Shown here: in pieces, positions 25,052 to 32,923 of the stretch | Numbering within the stretch: the first letter of the stretch is position 1 | Layout of the letters: each line of letters starts with the position of its first letter | NCBI GenBank assembly: GCA_964638715.1 | Contig: CAZWZF010000038.1 | Location: 1-45,759, forward strand | Direction of reading: 5' to 3' | Length of the DNA: 45,759 bases | DNA from: JBAXQQ01 sp037131695 | GTDB lineage: Bacteria > Armatimonadota > Hebobacteria > CAIYQO01 | The notes under the pieces: generated by a model | Databases searched by the model: none | What the model was told of the DNA's origin: nothing | Seen by the model: the letters and a program-made list of their open reading frames with translations, nothing else | Position numbers and translations under genes: made by a program

Positions 25052-27085
25052 ATGAGGAAAATTATCTTTTTACAGTTAATTGCATGTGCATTTATCTGTA
25101 TGTCAACCATGCATTTGCAAGCGCAAGGCGCAGATACGCCAGACACTGGCTACAGAAAAATGTTAGAGAAAGCAGTCTCTATCATTAAGCCAGCACTGGT
25201 ACGTATTCACATTATTTCTTCTGAATTTGAAGATGGAAAAGAGACAAAACAAGAAGCATACGGCAGCGGTGTAATAATACGTGAAGATGGCTATATCATC
25301 ACCAATCATCACGTCGCAGGAAAGGCTATCTATATATCCTGCACCATGAGTAATAAAGAAGAAATCGAAGCAGATTTAGTCGGAACTGATGCTTTAACTG
25401 ACATTGCCGTCATCAAATTGCGAGCAACTGACCGGAAATTTGTCCCCGCAGTTTTTGGCAACTCTGACGATGTAAAAGCTGGTGACTTTGTACTTGCAAT
25501 GGGTAGCCCACTTGCATATTCGCAATCTGTTACCATGGGAATTGTCAGCAATACTGAGCTGGTAATGCCAGATTATGATGGCGGGTATTTAAGCCTCGAT
25601 GGCGAAGATGTAGGCAGTGCAATTCGCTGGATAGGACATGACGCGGCTATTTTCCCGGGAAATTCAGGCGGTCCGTTAGTTAATATGACAGGTGAAATTA
25701 TCGGGATAAATGAGATAGATTTAGGATTATCTGGAGCTATTCCCGGCAATTTGGCGAAAGAATCTGCAGATAAATTAATAAAAGATAAGAAAATAACTCG
25801 CTGCTGGTTCGGCTTTTCTTTCCAAAAAATTACTGCTATAAAGAAAGATGCAAAAGGAATATTAGTAACCTCTGTCATGCCCGGTTCACCTGCTGATAAA
25901 TGTAAAATCAAAACTGGCGACATCATTACATCTATTAATGGTACTGACATTGATGTAAGAACGGATGAAGACGTGCCAGTATTGAACCAGGTGTTATTTA
26001 AATTCCCGATAGGAAAAGAAATTGATATTAAATATATCCGAAATGACAAAGAAATTTCAGCTAAAATAACCCCTATAACCCGTCCGACAATTATTGAAAA
26101 AGAATCATATTTGAATACCTGGGGTATGTCTGCAAATACTGTACCCGAAATGGATTTATTAAAGAATAAGAAAGTAAAATGGGGTGTTCAAATAGGAAGT
26201 CTTCAGGATGGCGGTCAGGCAAGCACAGCTAAACCACCACTGTCCGAAGGCGATATTATAACAATGGTTGACGGAAAAGAATGTAAAAGTATGGATGATT
26301 TATTGAAAATAACCAAATCTGCTGTCAATGGCAAAAGCGAACAAGTTCCTTTAACTGTTGAATTCACCAGAAATTACGAAAGAATGTTGACCGTAGTTCG
26401 CGTTGGCGAACGAAACAAGATAACCCGCGGCATGGAAAAGCTCCGTCCATGGCTCCCTATAAAAGTGCAGGTACTTACAAGCGATCTGGCGACATCACTT
26501 GGATTAGAAGGTAGGACCGGTGTTAGAATTACCCGAATCTATCCCAATACTGAAAAGGAAACATCTGGTTTAAAAATTGGAGATATTATTGTAGCAATTG
26601 ATAATCTGCAAATTGAAACCAGCGAACCGGAAGAAATTGACACTTTCAATGATATGATACGGCAATATACTATCGGGACAACAGTTGCGTTAAAAATAAT
26701 TCGTGATAAAAAACCGATAATAGTGAAAATAAAATTATCTCAATCACCACGTTCACCTCGTGATATGCCAACTTATGAAGAAAGCACCTGCGGATTCAGC
26801 GCACGCGATATTACCTGGTTTGACCGTGCAGATAACGAGTGGAATGACGAACAAAAGGGTGCATACGTTGAAGGTGTAGAAGATTCTACATGGGCAGACC
26901 TTGCTAATCTGCAAACTGGTGATTTGATAACAGATATGAATGGGAAGCCGGTAACAAATTTATACAGCTTGAAGAAAGTATTAGAAGAAATGAAAATAAG
27001 CAAACCTGAATCAGTAATAATAAAATCAATGAGCGGAACAGATGTTAAAATAATTCTGATGCGTCTTGTCTGGCCTAAAAATTAG
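25052..27085 (+). CDS. HtrA/Deg-type periplasmic serine protease with four PDZ-like domains
   Basis: This 677-residue protein has a signal peptide (about 1-25) and a trypsin-like domain (about 35-235) with the full triad: H87 in ITNHHVAG, D117 in ALTDIAVIKL and S205 in FPGNSGGPLV. Four PDZ-like units follow: VTSVMPGSPADKCKIKTGDIITSINGTDI (from about 270), a second around PPLSEGDIITMVDGKE (about 385), a third with VRITRIYPNTEKETSGLKIGDIIVAIDN (about 490), and a C-terminal one with YVEGVEDSTWADLANLQTGDLITDMNGKPV (about 608). Most bacterial HtrAs have one or two. AGGAGAG precedes the ATG, 14 bases after the kinase stop, so both are cotranscribed. An envelope protein quality-control role is inferred. 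Confidence 0.9.
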   Translation: MRKIIFLQLIACAFICMSTMHLQAQGADTPDTGYRKMLEKAVSIIKPALVRIHIISSEFEDGKETKQEAYGSGVIIREDGYIITNHHVAGKAIYISCTMSNKEEIEADLVGTDALTDIAVIKLRATDRKFVPAVFGNSDDVKAGDFVLAMGSPLAYSQSVTMGIVSNTELVMPDYDGGYLSLDGEDVGSAIRWIGHDAAIFPGNSGGPLVNMTGEIIGINEIDLGLSGAIPGNLAKESADKLIKDKKITRCWFGFSFQKITAIKKDAKGILVTSVMPGSPADKCKIKTGDIITSINGTDIDVRTDEDVPVLNQVLFKFPIGKEIDIKYIRNDKEISAKITPITRPTIIEKESYLNTWGMSANTVPEMDLLKNKKVKWGVQIGSLQDGGQASTAKPPLSEGDIITMVDGKECKSMDDLLKITKSAVNGKSEQVPLTVEFTRNYERMLTVVRVGERNKITRGMEKLRPWLPIKVQVLTSDLATSLGLEGRTGVRITRIYPNTEKETSGLKIGDIIVAIDNLQIETSEPEEIDTFNDMIRQYTIGTTVALKIIRDKKPIIVKIKLSQSPRSPRDMPTYEESTCGFSARDITWFDRADNEWNDEQKGAYVEGVEDSTWADLANLQTGDLITDMNGKPVTNLYSLKKVLEEMKISKPESVIIKSMSGTDVKIILMRLVWPKN

Positions 27086-27110
27086 AGTTTGAATATAATG
27101 CAGATTATAT

Positions 27111-27137
27111 TGCCACGAATTATTTTGATTCGCGGCA
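27111..27137. repeat. Imperfect inverted repeat after the HtrA gene
   Basis: TGCCaCGAAT (27111-27120) pairs with ATTCGcGGCA (27128-27137) with one A-C mismatch and a 7-base loop. No T run follows on either strand, so it is a poor intrinsic terminator; it may protect the mRNA 3' end. Confidence 0.4.
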
Positions 27138-27221
27138 GCGTAAAAGAAATTTAAAAAATTACTCGTTTAATGCAGGATATCATAATAGCACTGCGAAAGA
27201 ATTAATATAGAGGTATTAATT

Positions 27222-28604
27222 ATGAGTAAAAAGAAAGTTGCTGATAAATTATTTGAAGCATTTAGTGATATTTCTATAATTGACATACACAGTCACCTGC
27301 AACCCGGTAATCTTGATAAAAATAAAATCGAAAATTTGATTTTTTATCACATGCTGCGCTATCCGCTGCGCGCTGCCGGAATTGATGAAAAAACTCTCTG
27401 GCCAGGACATGAAAGATTAGAAGAGAAACCGTTTTGGCGCGAAATAATGCCAACATTTTCCGAAGAAATTGAAATTGGCCTCAGAAATATGCGAACACAG
27501 GGGTTTGGATGGCTGTTAGAGCAATTAATGGGGAAACTATACAATGTTAAAGGCCCGTTAACTGTTAAGAACTTATCTGAATTATCAGAGATATTTTATG
27601 CTAAGTATGCTGAAGGTGGTTGGGGACACAATATTTTAAAACAAGGCAAGATTGAAGTTGTTTTAGCAAGTAATTTACATGATGATGAAATGCCGGAACA
27701 ATATGCGCCTTTTTATCGTCCTACCACCGAAACTTCACTGATGAACGGTACACATGATTATGTTCCATGGGAAAAGCGTTTCAATTGGTGGATAAGACAC
27801 AATCCTGAAAGAATATTCAAACGACGAAATCCATTAGAGATAGAAATAACCGGAATTGAAACATTACGCGAAGCAGCTAAAATATATTTCACTGATTTTA
27901 TCAAATGGGAAGGCAGAGAAACTTTCGTAGAATGGGTTTCTTCGTTAGCTGATTTCCGTCCTATGACTGATGAAAATGCAGACATTCTGATTAAAAAAGC
28001 GATTGCCGGTGAAATATTAACCGCAGAAGAAAATGGATTATTAGAAGGCTTATTAATTAGAGAAACAACAAGGGTTACATCACAACATGTTTCTGTTGTT
28101 CAATTATGCTACGGCACTCAATATGTAAGCGGACAAATTGCGCATCCATTTGCTAAAGCATCACAAGCATTTACTGGAACTTTTGGTTATTTATTAGCAG
28201 AATATCCTGACACTCATTTTAACATGTTGGGAAGCTATGCACCGGATGAACAGGCACTCTGTTCGTTATCGACTGCTTATAACAATATGTCATTAGGTGG
28301 TTTCTGGTATCAAAACTTTTATGCAACTAATATGGAACAAAGCTGGAATATGCGATTAGATATGATGCCGCTTGATCGAATCTGCGGATTTTTCAGCGAT
28401 GGATATTGCGCAGAATGGATATATGGCAGAGCATTGATGACCAGAAAAGTGATGGCAAATGCTCTTGCCGACCGAATTGAACGCGGATTTTGCGATGAAG
28501 AATATGCGATGCATATAGCTCAAACAACTCTTTACGATACGCCGAAAAGATTAATGGCTATTGATAAGAGCTACATGCCAAAGCCTGCAATTTCTGCTAA
28601 ATAA
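27222..28604 (+). CDS. Uronate-isomerase-like metal-dependent enzyme
   Basis: This 460-residue protein looks like the UxaC/glucuronate isomerase branch of the amidohydrolase superfamily. IIDIHSHLQP (H23, H25) is the first-strand metal motif. The C-terminal half, HFNMLGSYAPDEQALCSLSTAYNNMSLGGFWY, and GFFSDGYCAEWIYGRALMTRKVMANALADRI parallel the UxaC segment ending in a TDSRSxxxxxRHEYFRR-like motif, but the motif here reads SDGYCAEWIYGRALMTRK, so key substrate residues differ. The length fits (UxaC about 470). It may isomerise another sugar acid or be hydrolytic. AGAGG precedes the ATG at normal spacing. It stands alone, with a terminator downstream. Confidence 0.65.
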   Translation: MSKKKVADKLFEAFSDISIIDIHSHLQPGNLDKNKIENLIFYHMLRYPLRAAGIDEKTLWPGHERLEEKPFWREIMPTFSEEIEIGLRNMRTQGFGWLLEQLMGKLYNVKGPLTVKNLSELSEIFYAKYAEGGWGHNILKQGKIEVVLASNLHDDEMPEQYAPFYRPTTETSLMNGTHDYVPWEKRFNWWIRHNPERIFKRRNPLEIEITGIETLREAAKIYFTDFIKWEGRETFVEWVSSLADFRPMTDENADILIKKAIAGEILTAEENGLLEGLLIRETTRVTSQHVSVVQLCYGTQYVSGQIAHPFAKASQAFTGTFGYLLAEYPDTHFNMLGSYAPDEQALCSLSTAYNNMSLGGFWYQNFYATNMEQSWNMRLDMMPLDRICGFFSDGYCAEWIYGRALMTRKVMANALADRIERGFCDEEYAMHIAQTTLYDTPKRLMAIDKSYMPKPAISAK

Positions 28605-28623
28605 TGATATAATATTGCAACAG

Positions 28624-28655
28624 CGCCGGGGTTAAACCCGGCGTAATAATTTTTC
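28624..28655 (+). terminator. Intrinsic terminator after the uronate-isomerase-like gene
   Basis: CGCCGGG (28624-28630) pairs with CCCGGCG (28637-28643) around GTTAAA, followed by TAATAATTTTTC. The ribosome site of the next gene (GGAGA, 28656-28660) begins right after it. Confidence 0.75.
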
Positions 28656-28668
28656 GGAGAATGAACCT

Positions 28669-29046
28669 ATGGTCAGATTCATCCTTTATCTTGTGCGTTG
28701 GCAGCTATCAACACCAATTTTGGCACCTATTGTAGCGCTGTATACACATCAAAAAATGTTTGATCCTACACAATGGCTTGCGGCCGGAGTAGCGAATTTA
28801 ATAGGCGGCTGCATATTTTTCTGGGTTGATAGATTTATTTTTAACAGCAGTAAATTAGAACAGTGGGAATTAATGAAATCCGGCGAGTGTTATGATTGCG
28901 GCAAGACAGATCTGGTGCGCAGATTAGTGAAAGCACCCGGTGGTTATGACCGCAGCGATGATTCCGCACCCCAATATAGATGTAAAGAATGTTCTGAGAA
29001 AAAGCTTAATCAACTACTGAAAGATGGAAAAGTAACTAAACAATAA
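28669..29046 (+). CDS. Small membrane protein with a C-terminal zinc-ribbon-like motif
   Basis: The product has 125 residues. Two hydrophobic segments (about 5-27 and 36-54) are followed by a cytoplasmic-type tail with CYDCGK (C74, C77) and YRCKECSEKK (C105, C108), spaced like a four-cysteine zinc ribbon. I do not recognise a named family. The tail could bind metal, nucleic acid or a protein partner. GGAGA sits 8 bases before the ATG. It lies between a terminator and the UXS gene 40 bases downstream, with which it may be cotranscribed. Confidence 0.7.
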   Translation: MVRFILYLVRWQLSTPILAPIVALYTHQKMFDPTQWLAAGVANLIGGCIFFWVDRFIFNSSKLEQWELMKSGECYDCGKTDLVRRLVKAPGGYDRSDDSAPQYRCKECSEKKLNQLLKDGKVTKQ

Positions 29047-29086
29047 TCGTCTGCGACAAAATTCACATTAGCGGGTCAAACACTAA

Positions 29087-30040
29087 ATGAAACATTACTC
29101 ATCAAAACGAATACTGGTAACCGGTGGAGCCGGTTTTATTGGCTCGCATTTATGCGAACGATTACTGAATGATGGCCATGAAGTTACCTGTCTGGACAAT
29201 TTTTTCACCAGCAGAAGAAGCAACGTCTCTAATCTTTTGTCCAACCCTAATTTCGAACTTATTCGTCATGACGTAACTTTACCGTTATATGTAGAAATTG
29301 ACCAGATATACAATCTCGCCTGCCCTGCCAGCCCGGTGCATTATCAATTTGACCCGGTACAAACTGTAAAAACCAGCGTTCACGGTGCTATTAATATGTT
29401 AGGTCTGGCGAAAAGAGTAAATGCGCGAATACTGCAGGCATCTACTTCAGAAGTTTATGGCGACCCACAAATACACCCGCAGGTAGAAGAGTATTGGGGA
29501 AATGTAAATCCGATTGGTGTAAGATCATGTTATGACGAAGGAAAAAGATGCGCCGAAACCTTATTTTTCGATTATCATCGTCAGCATAAAGTAGATATCA
29601 AGGTGGTTCGCATATTTAATACTTATGGACCAGGAATGCATCCTAACGATGGGCGGGTTGTGTCAAACTTTATCATGCAGGCTCTGCGCGGCGACGATAT
29701 CACCATATATGGCGATGGACAGCAAACACGTTCATTCTGTTACGTCAGCGACCTGGTAGAGGGCTTTATTCGCATGATGGATACTCCAGACGATATTACC
29801 GGACCGATAAATCTGGGCAATCCCGGTGAATTCACCATGTTGGAATTAGCAGAATTAGTTTTAGAGTTAACGAAATCATCGTCAACCTTAGTCTATAAGC
29901 CATTGCCAAGTGACGACCCGACACGCCGCAAACCAGATATTTCAAAAGCGAAAACAACATTAGGATGGACCCCTACAGTACCATTGCGTGACGGCCTGGT
30001 AAAGACTATTGAGTTTTTTAAATCGACATCAACAGATTAA
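29087..30040 (+). CDS. uxs: UDP-glucuronate decarboxylase (UDP-xylose synthase)
   Basis: This extended short-chain dehydrogenase converts UDP-glucuronate to UDP-xylose with enzyme-bound NAD. The Rossmann motif is TGGAGFIGSH (12-21). IYNLACPASPVHYQFDPVQTVKTSVHGAINMLGLAKR is the UXS-specific stretch. The catalytic set is ASTSEVYGDP plus Y149 and K153 in CYDEGKRCAE. RIFNTYGPGMHPNDGRVVSNFIMQAL and GDGQQTRSFCYVSDLVEG complete the signature. The 317-residue length is that of the soluble bacterial and plant forms. UDP-xylose would feed surface polysaccharide or glycan synthesis. The phosphoesterase gene begins 1 base after its stop. Confidence 0.93.
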   Translation: MKHYSSKRILVTGGAGFIGSHLCERLLNDGHEVTCLDNFFTSRRSNVSNLLSNPNFELIRHDVTLPLYVEIDQIYNLACPASPVHYQFDPVQTVKTSVHGAINMLGLAKRVNARILQASTSEVYGDPQIHPQVEEYWGNVNPIGVRSCYDEGKRCAETLFFDYHRQHKVDIKVVRIFNTYGPGMHPNDGRVVSNFIMQALRGDDITIYGDGQQTRSFCYVSDLVEGFIRMMDTPDDITGPINLGNPGEFTMLELAELVLELTKSSSTLVYKPLPSDDPTRRKPDISKAKTTLGWTPTVPLRDGLVKTIEFFKSTSTD

Positions 30041-30041
30041 T

Positions 30042-30821
30042 ATGTCAAATCAGAAAGCTGCTTTTGGAATATTTGCTGATTTGCATTATTCAAACGAAGA
30101 TGACGGTGATCGATTAAGAACTCTGTCTTTGCAAAAAATGATTGAAGCTATTGAATTTTTCAAAAAATCAAATGTTGATTTTATAATCAATCTCGGTGAT
30201 ACTATTGATTTGGCTGAATCAATGGATGCTGAAAGAAAGTTGTGCAAAGAAATTAATGATGCGCTAAGCACAATAAATGTTCCCATATATCATGTAATAG
30301 GCAATCATGATGTCGCAATGTTCAGTAAGCAAGAGTTTTTGCATGAAATGAAGATGCAAAATTCATATTATTCATTCAACTGCAATGGGATAAATTTTTG
30401 CATTTTAGATGGTAATTGCCATAAAGATGGCAGTGATTTCAGCCGGAATAATTTCTCATGGGATAACGCATGGATTTCACCAGAGCAAATTGATTGGTTC
30501 AAGAAAGAATTGATGAATAATATGCCGACTATTATTTGTTGTCACGAAAGAATTGATGGCGGAATTGATGACTCGATTTATAACCCGCATGTAGTTCAGA
30601 ATTATCTTGATGTAAATAAGGTTATAAATAAATCAGATAATATAATTGCGGTATTCTCTGGTCATGAACATGCTGGAAACGTGGCATATATTAATGACAT
30701 ACCATACATTACTTGTCCCGCAATGGTAGTTGGCGAAACGCCTGCATACGCGATTGTTGAAATCTTCGCTGATAAAAGTGTTGCGATATCAGGCGAAGGA
30801 CGATTTTCGAGTATAAAATAA
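30042..30821 (+). CDS. Calcineurin-like metallophosphoesterase
   Basis: This 259-residue two-metal phosphoesterase shows the ordered motifs FADLHY (D13, H15), NLGDTID (D53), GNHD (N88, H89), CCHERID and SGHEHAGN. The substrate cannot be read from sequence; relatives hydrolyse nucleotides, cyclic nucleotides or sugar phosphates. There is no signal peptide, so it is cytoplasmic. I chose the ATG at 30042, one base after the UXS stop. An in-frame ATG 33 bases upstream would overlap UXS and lies before the first core strand. The next gene follows after 43 bases. Confidence 0.85.
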   Translation: MSNQKAAFGIFADLHYSNEDDGDRLRTLSLQKMIEAIEFFKKSNVDFIINLGDTIDLAESMDAERKLCKEINDALSTINVPIYHVIGNHDVAMFSKQEFLHEMKMQNSYYSFNCNGINFCILDGNCHKDGSDFSRNNFSWDNAWISPEQIDWFKKELMNNMPTIICCHERIDGGIDDSIYNPHVVQNYLDVNKVINKSDNIIAVFSGHEHAGNVAYINDIPYITCPAMVVGETPAYAIVEIFADKSVAISGEGRFSSIK

Positions 30822-30832
30822 AAAATCTATTA

Positions 30833-30845
30833 CTGTAAAATACAG
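30833..30845. repeat. Small palindrome before the aldo/keto reductase gene
   Basis: CTGTA-AAA-TACAG stands 20 bases before the ATG and just ahead of the AAAGGAG ribosome site. It could be an operator or a short leader hairpin. Confidence 0.3.
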
Positions 30846-30864
30846 ATATCTTAAAGGAGATATA

Positions 30865-31971
30865 ATGATTTATAAGATTCACAAATCAACAGGTATTGAA
30901 TTATCTGCATTGGGTTTTGGCGGAATGCGGTTTGGCAATCCTGACGACCCGGAAAAAAGCGGCGCATTAGTAAAAGCTGCTTATGACGCAGGTATTAATT
31001 ATTTTGACACCGCTATCGGATATGGAAAATCAGAAGAGTTATTCGGTGTAGCATTAAAAGAAATGTTAAAAACACGTGCAGAAAAACCGTTTTATGTTTC
31101 GTCAAAAACATTCGCTGGTACTCCTGATGATCTGCGCCGTGATATCGACACCTCATTAACCCGCATGGGTCTCGATTATATAGATTTTTATCATTTTTGG
31201 TGTTTAATGTCACCCGAAGCCTACGAATCACGCAAGCCGATTTTAAAAGAATTTGAAAAGTTGAAAGACGAAGGATTAATTAAACATCTTTGCGTATCTA
31301 CCCACATGAATGGCAATGATATCGGCAACATGCTCAATGATTATCCTTTTGAATCTATACTTCTTGGATACTCTCCGATGAACTTTAATTATCGCGAAGT
31401 AGGATTGCAGGCCGCGGCAGATAGAAATATGGGTGTTGTCGTCATGAATCCTCTTGGCGGCGGCATTATCCCCCAGCATCCAGAACGTTTCTCATTCCTG
31501 AAAACAGAAGAAAGCGAAACTGTTGTTGAAGCAGCATTGCGATTCCTGATAAACGATGACAGAATCACTGTCACACTGGTTGGATTCAGCAATGAAGACC
31601 AACTTAAAGAAGCAATCAGCGCGGTTGAAGGTTATAAGCCGATTGAGAAAAAGCGCATTGATGAAATGCGTAAATCAATGACGGAATCATTCGACCACAT
31701 GTGCACAGGATGCCAGTATTGCGACCATTGCCCGGAAGGATTGCCGGTTCCAAAGTTGATGGATTCGTACAATCAATATATGTTGACAAATAACAAACAG
31801 GAAATCGTCAATAGAATGAATTGGCATTGGGCATTGAATAACAAGGATAAATCATTTTTTGACCAGTGCACCCAATGCGGTTCCTGCGAAGCTGCCTGCA
31901 CTCAACATCTGCCAATAATTGCCCGAATAAAAGAGATGGGTGAAGCGGTAGACGAACTGCAAAAGAAATAA
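30865..31971 (+). CDS. Aldo/keto reductase with C-terminal 4Fe-4S clusters
   Basis: The 368-residue product has two parts. Residues 1 to about 265 form an aldo/keto reductase TIM barrel: SALGFGGMRFG, YFDTAIGYGKSEELFG with the catalytic Asp/Tyr, and the K in VSSKTF. The C-terminal 90 residues have ferredoxin-like cysteines: MCTGCQYCDHCPEG and QCTQCGSCEAACTQH. Such Fe-S aldo/keto reductases are common in anaerobes and probably exchange electrons with ferredoxin rather than relying only on NAD(P)H. The substrate is unknown. An AAAGGAG ribosome site lies 6 bases before the ATG, and a terminator follows. Confidence 0.88.
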   Translation: MIYKIHKSTGIELSALGFGGMRFGNPDDPEKSGALVKAAYDAGINYFDTAIGYGKSEELFGVALKEMLKTRAEKPFYVSSKTFAGTPDDLRRDIDTSLTRMGLDYIDFYHFWCLMSPEAYESRKPILKEFEKLKDEGLIKHLCVSTHMNGNDIGNMLNDYPFESILLGYSPMNFNYREVGLQAAADRNMGVVVMNPLGGGIIPQHPERFSFLKTEESETVVEAALRFLINDDRITVTLVGFSNEDQLKEAISAVEGYKPIEKKRIDEMRKSMTESFDHMCTGCQYCDHCPEGLPVPKLMDSYNQYMLTNNKQEIVNRMNWHWALNNKDKSFFDQCTQCGSCEAACTQHLPIIARIKEMGEAVDELQKK

Positions 31972-31993
31972 AATATCAACTCAATCTTATTTT

Positions 31994-32031
31994 AGCCTTG
32001 CCATTAAATTATACAATGGCAAGGCTTTATG
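31994..32031 (+). terminator. Terminator-like hairpin after the aldo/keto reductase gene
   Basis: AGCCTTGCCATT (31994-32005) and AATGGCAAGGCT (32015-32026) form a perfect 12-bp stem with a 9-base loop, followed by a short TTAT. The stem is strong and the T tract weak. Confidence 0.6.
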
Positions 32032-32104
32032 ATAGATAAATTTACCATTTACGCAGGATTATCAGCGCTTAATGCAGAATAAGCTATTCCAAGGGGAATA
32101 TAAC

Positions 32105-32920
32105 ATGACATGGTGGCAAACTTTTTGGTCTCATGCAAATACCAGCGATGAATTTTTCTTTCGCAATATTATATTAGCATTACTTTTCGTTATTTTTATA
32201 GTGACATTGCACTATTCATCACCTACTGTAAAAAAGTGGGTAATCATAGTTCTAACATTCTTAGCCGGGTTATTTTTTACATTAGAATTCTTCTTGCCAC
32301 CGCATAATTTGCCTCATAATACTAAAGGAAATGTAATTACGCCTTGGGTAGAACCTGCATCAAACTTTATCATGTTTTCTACAATGTGGATGCTTGGGCT
32401 GGGAATAATCAGCCTTACAAAAGTCCATCTGCAAAAGATATTTTCTAAAAATAAAGAATCAATTAACAGCTATGCTTTTTTCATTGCTATGATAGCAATG
32501 ATAGTTGTCGGATTTATATGTTATGCATACAGCTATATAGAAAAGCCGGATGGACAATTATTAACATTTAATATAATAAATAATGCGCTTTTCAAAATGC
32601 TGATTAATCTTGATTCTGCCATGTTTGCCTTACTTGCATTTTATATAACTTCTGCTGCGTATCGCGCATTCAGAATACGTACCCCTGAATCAGCACTCCT
32701 AATGATATCGGCATTAATTATCATGATATCTCTGGTTTCATTAGGTACAAAAATTATGCCAAAAGTTCCACTTGAATCTATTCAACAATTTCTATTTAAA
32801 TATATCAATATGTCTGCTCTCCGTGCCATTACAATTGGAGTAGCTGTCGGAGCATTAGCCATGTCAATGCGTATCTGGCTCAGCTTAGAACGTGGTTCGT
32901 TCTTCTCTAAGGAGCAATAA
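32105..32920 (+). CDS. Polytopic membrane protein of unknown function (first gene of a pair)
   Basis: I do not recognise this 271-residue protein. It has about seven hydrophobic segments (around 16-36, 45-64, 90-108, 126-146, 170-192, 203-224, 240-258) and little soluble sequence apart from a loop LPPHNLPHNTKGNVITPWVEPASN after the second segment. The ATG at 32105 was chosen because AAGGGGAA precedes it; the in-frame ATG at 32072 has no ribosome site and lies in upstream sequence. The last codons carry the AAGGAG of the next gene, which begins 3 bases after the stop. The two are surely cotranscribed and probably form one membrane complex. Confidence 0.75.
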   Translation: MTWWQTFWSHANTSDEFFFRNIILALLFVIFIVTLHYSSPTVKKWVIIVLTFLAGLFFTLEFFLPPHNLPHNTKGNVITPWVEPASNFIMFSTMWMLGLGIISLTKVHLQKIFSKNKESINSYAFFIAMIAMIVVGFICYAYSYIEKPDGQLLTFNIINNALFKMLINLDSAMFALLAFYITSAAYRAFRIRTPESALLMISALIIMISLVSLGTKIMPKVPLESIQQFLFKYINMSALRAITIGVAVGALAMSMRIWLSLERGSFFSKEQ

Positions 32921-32923
32921 TAG

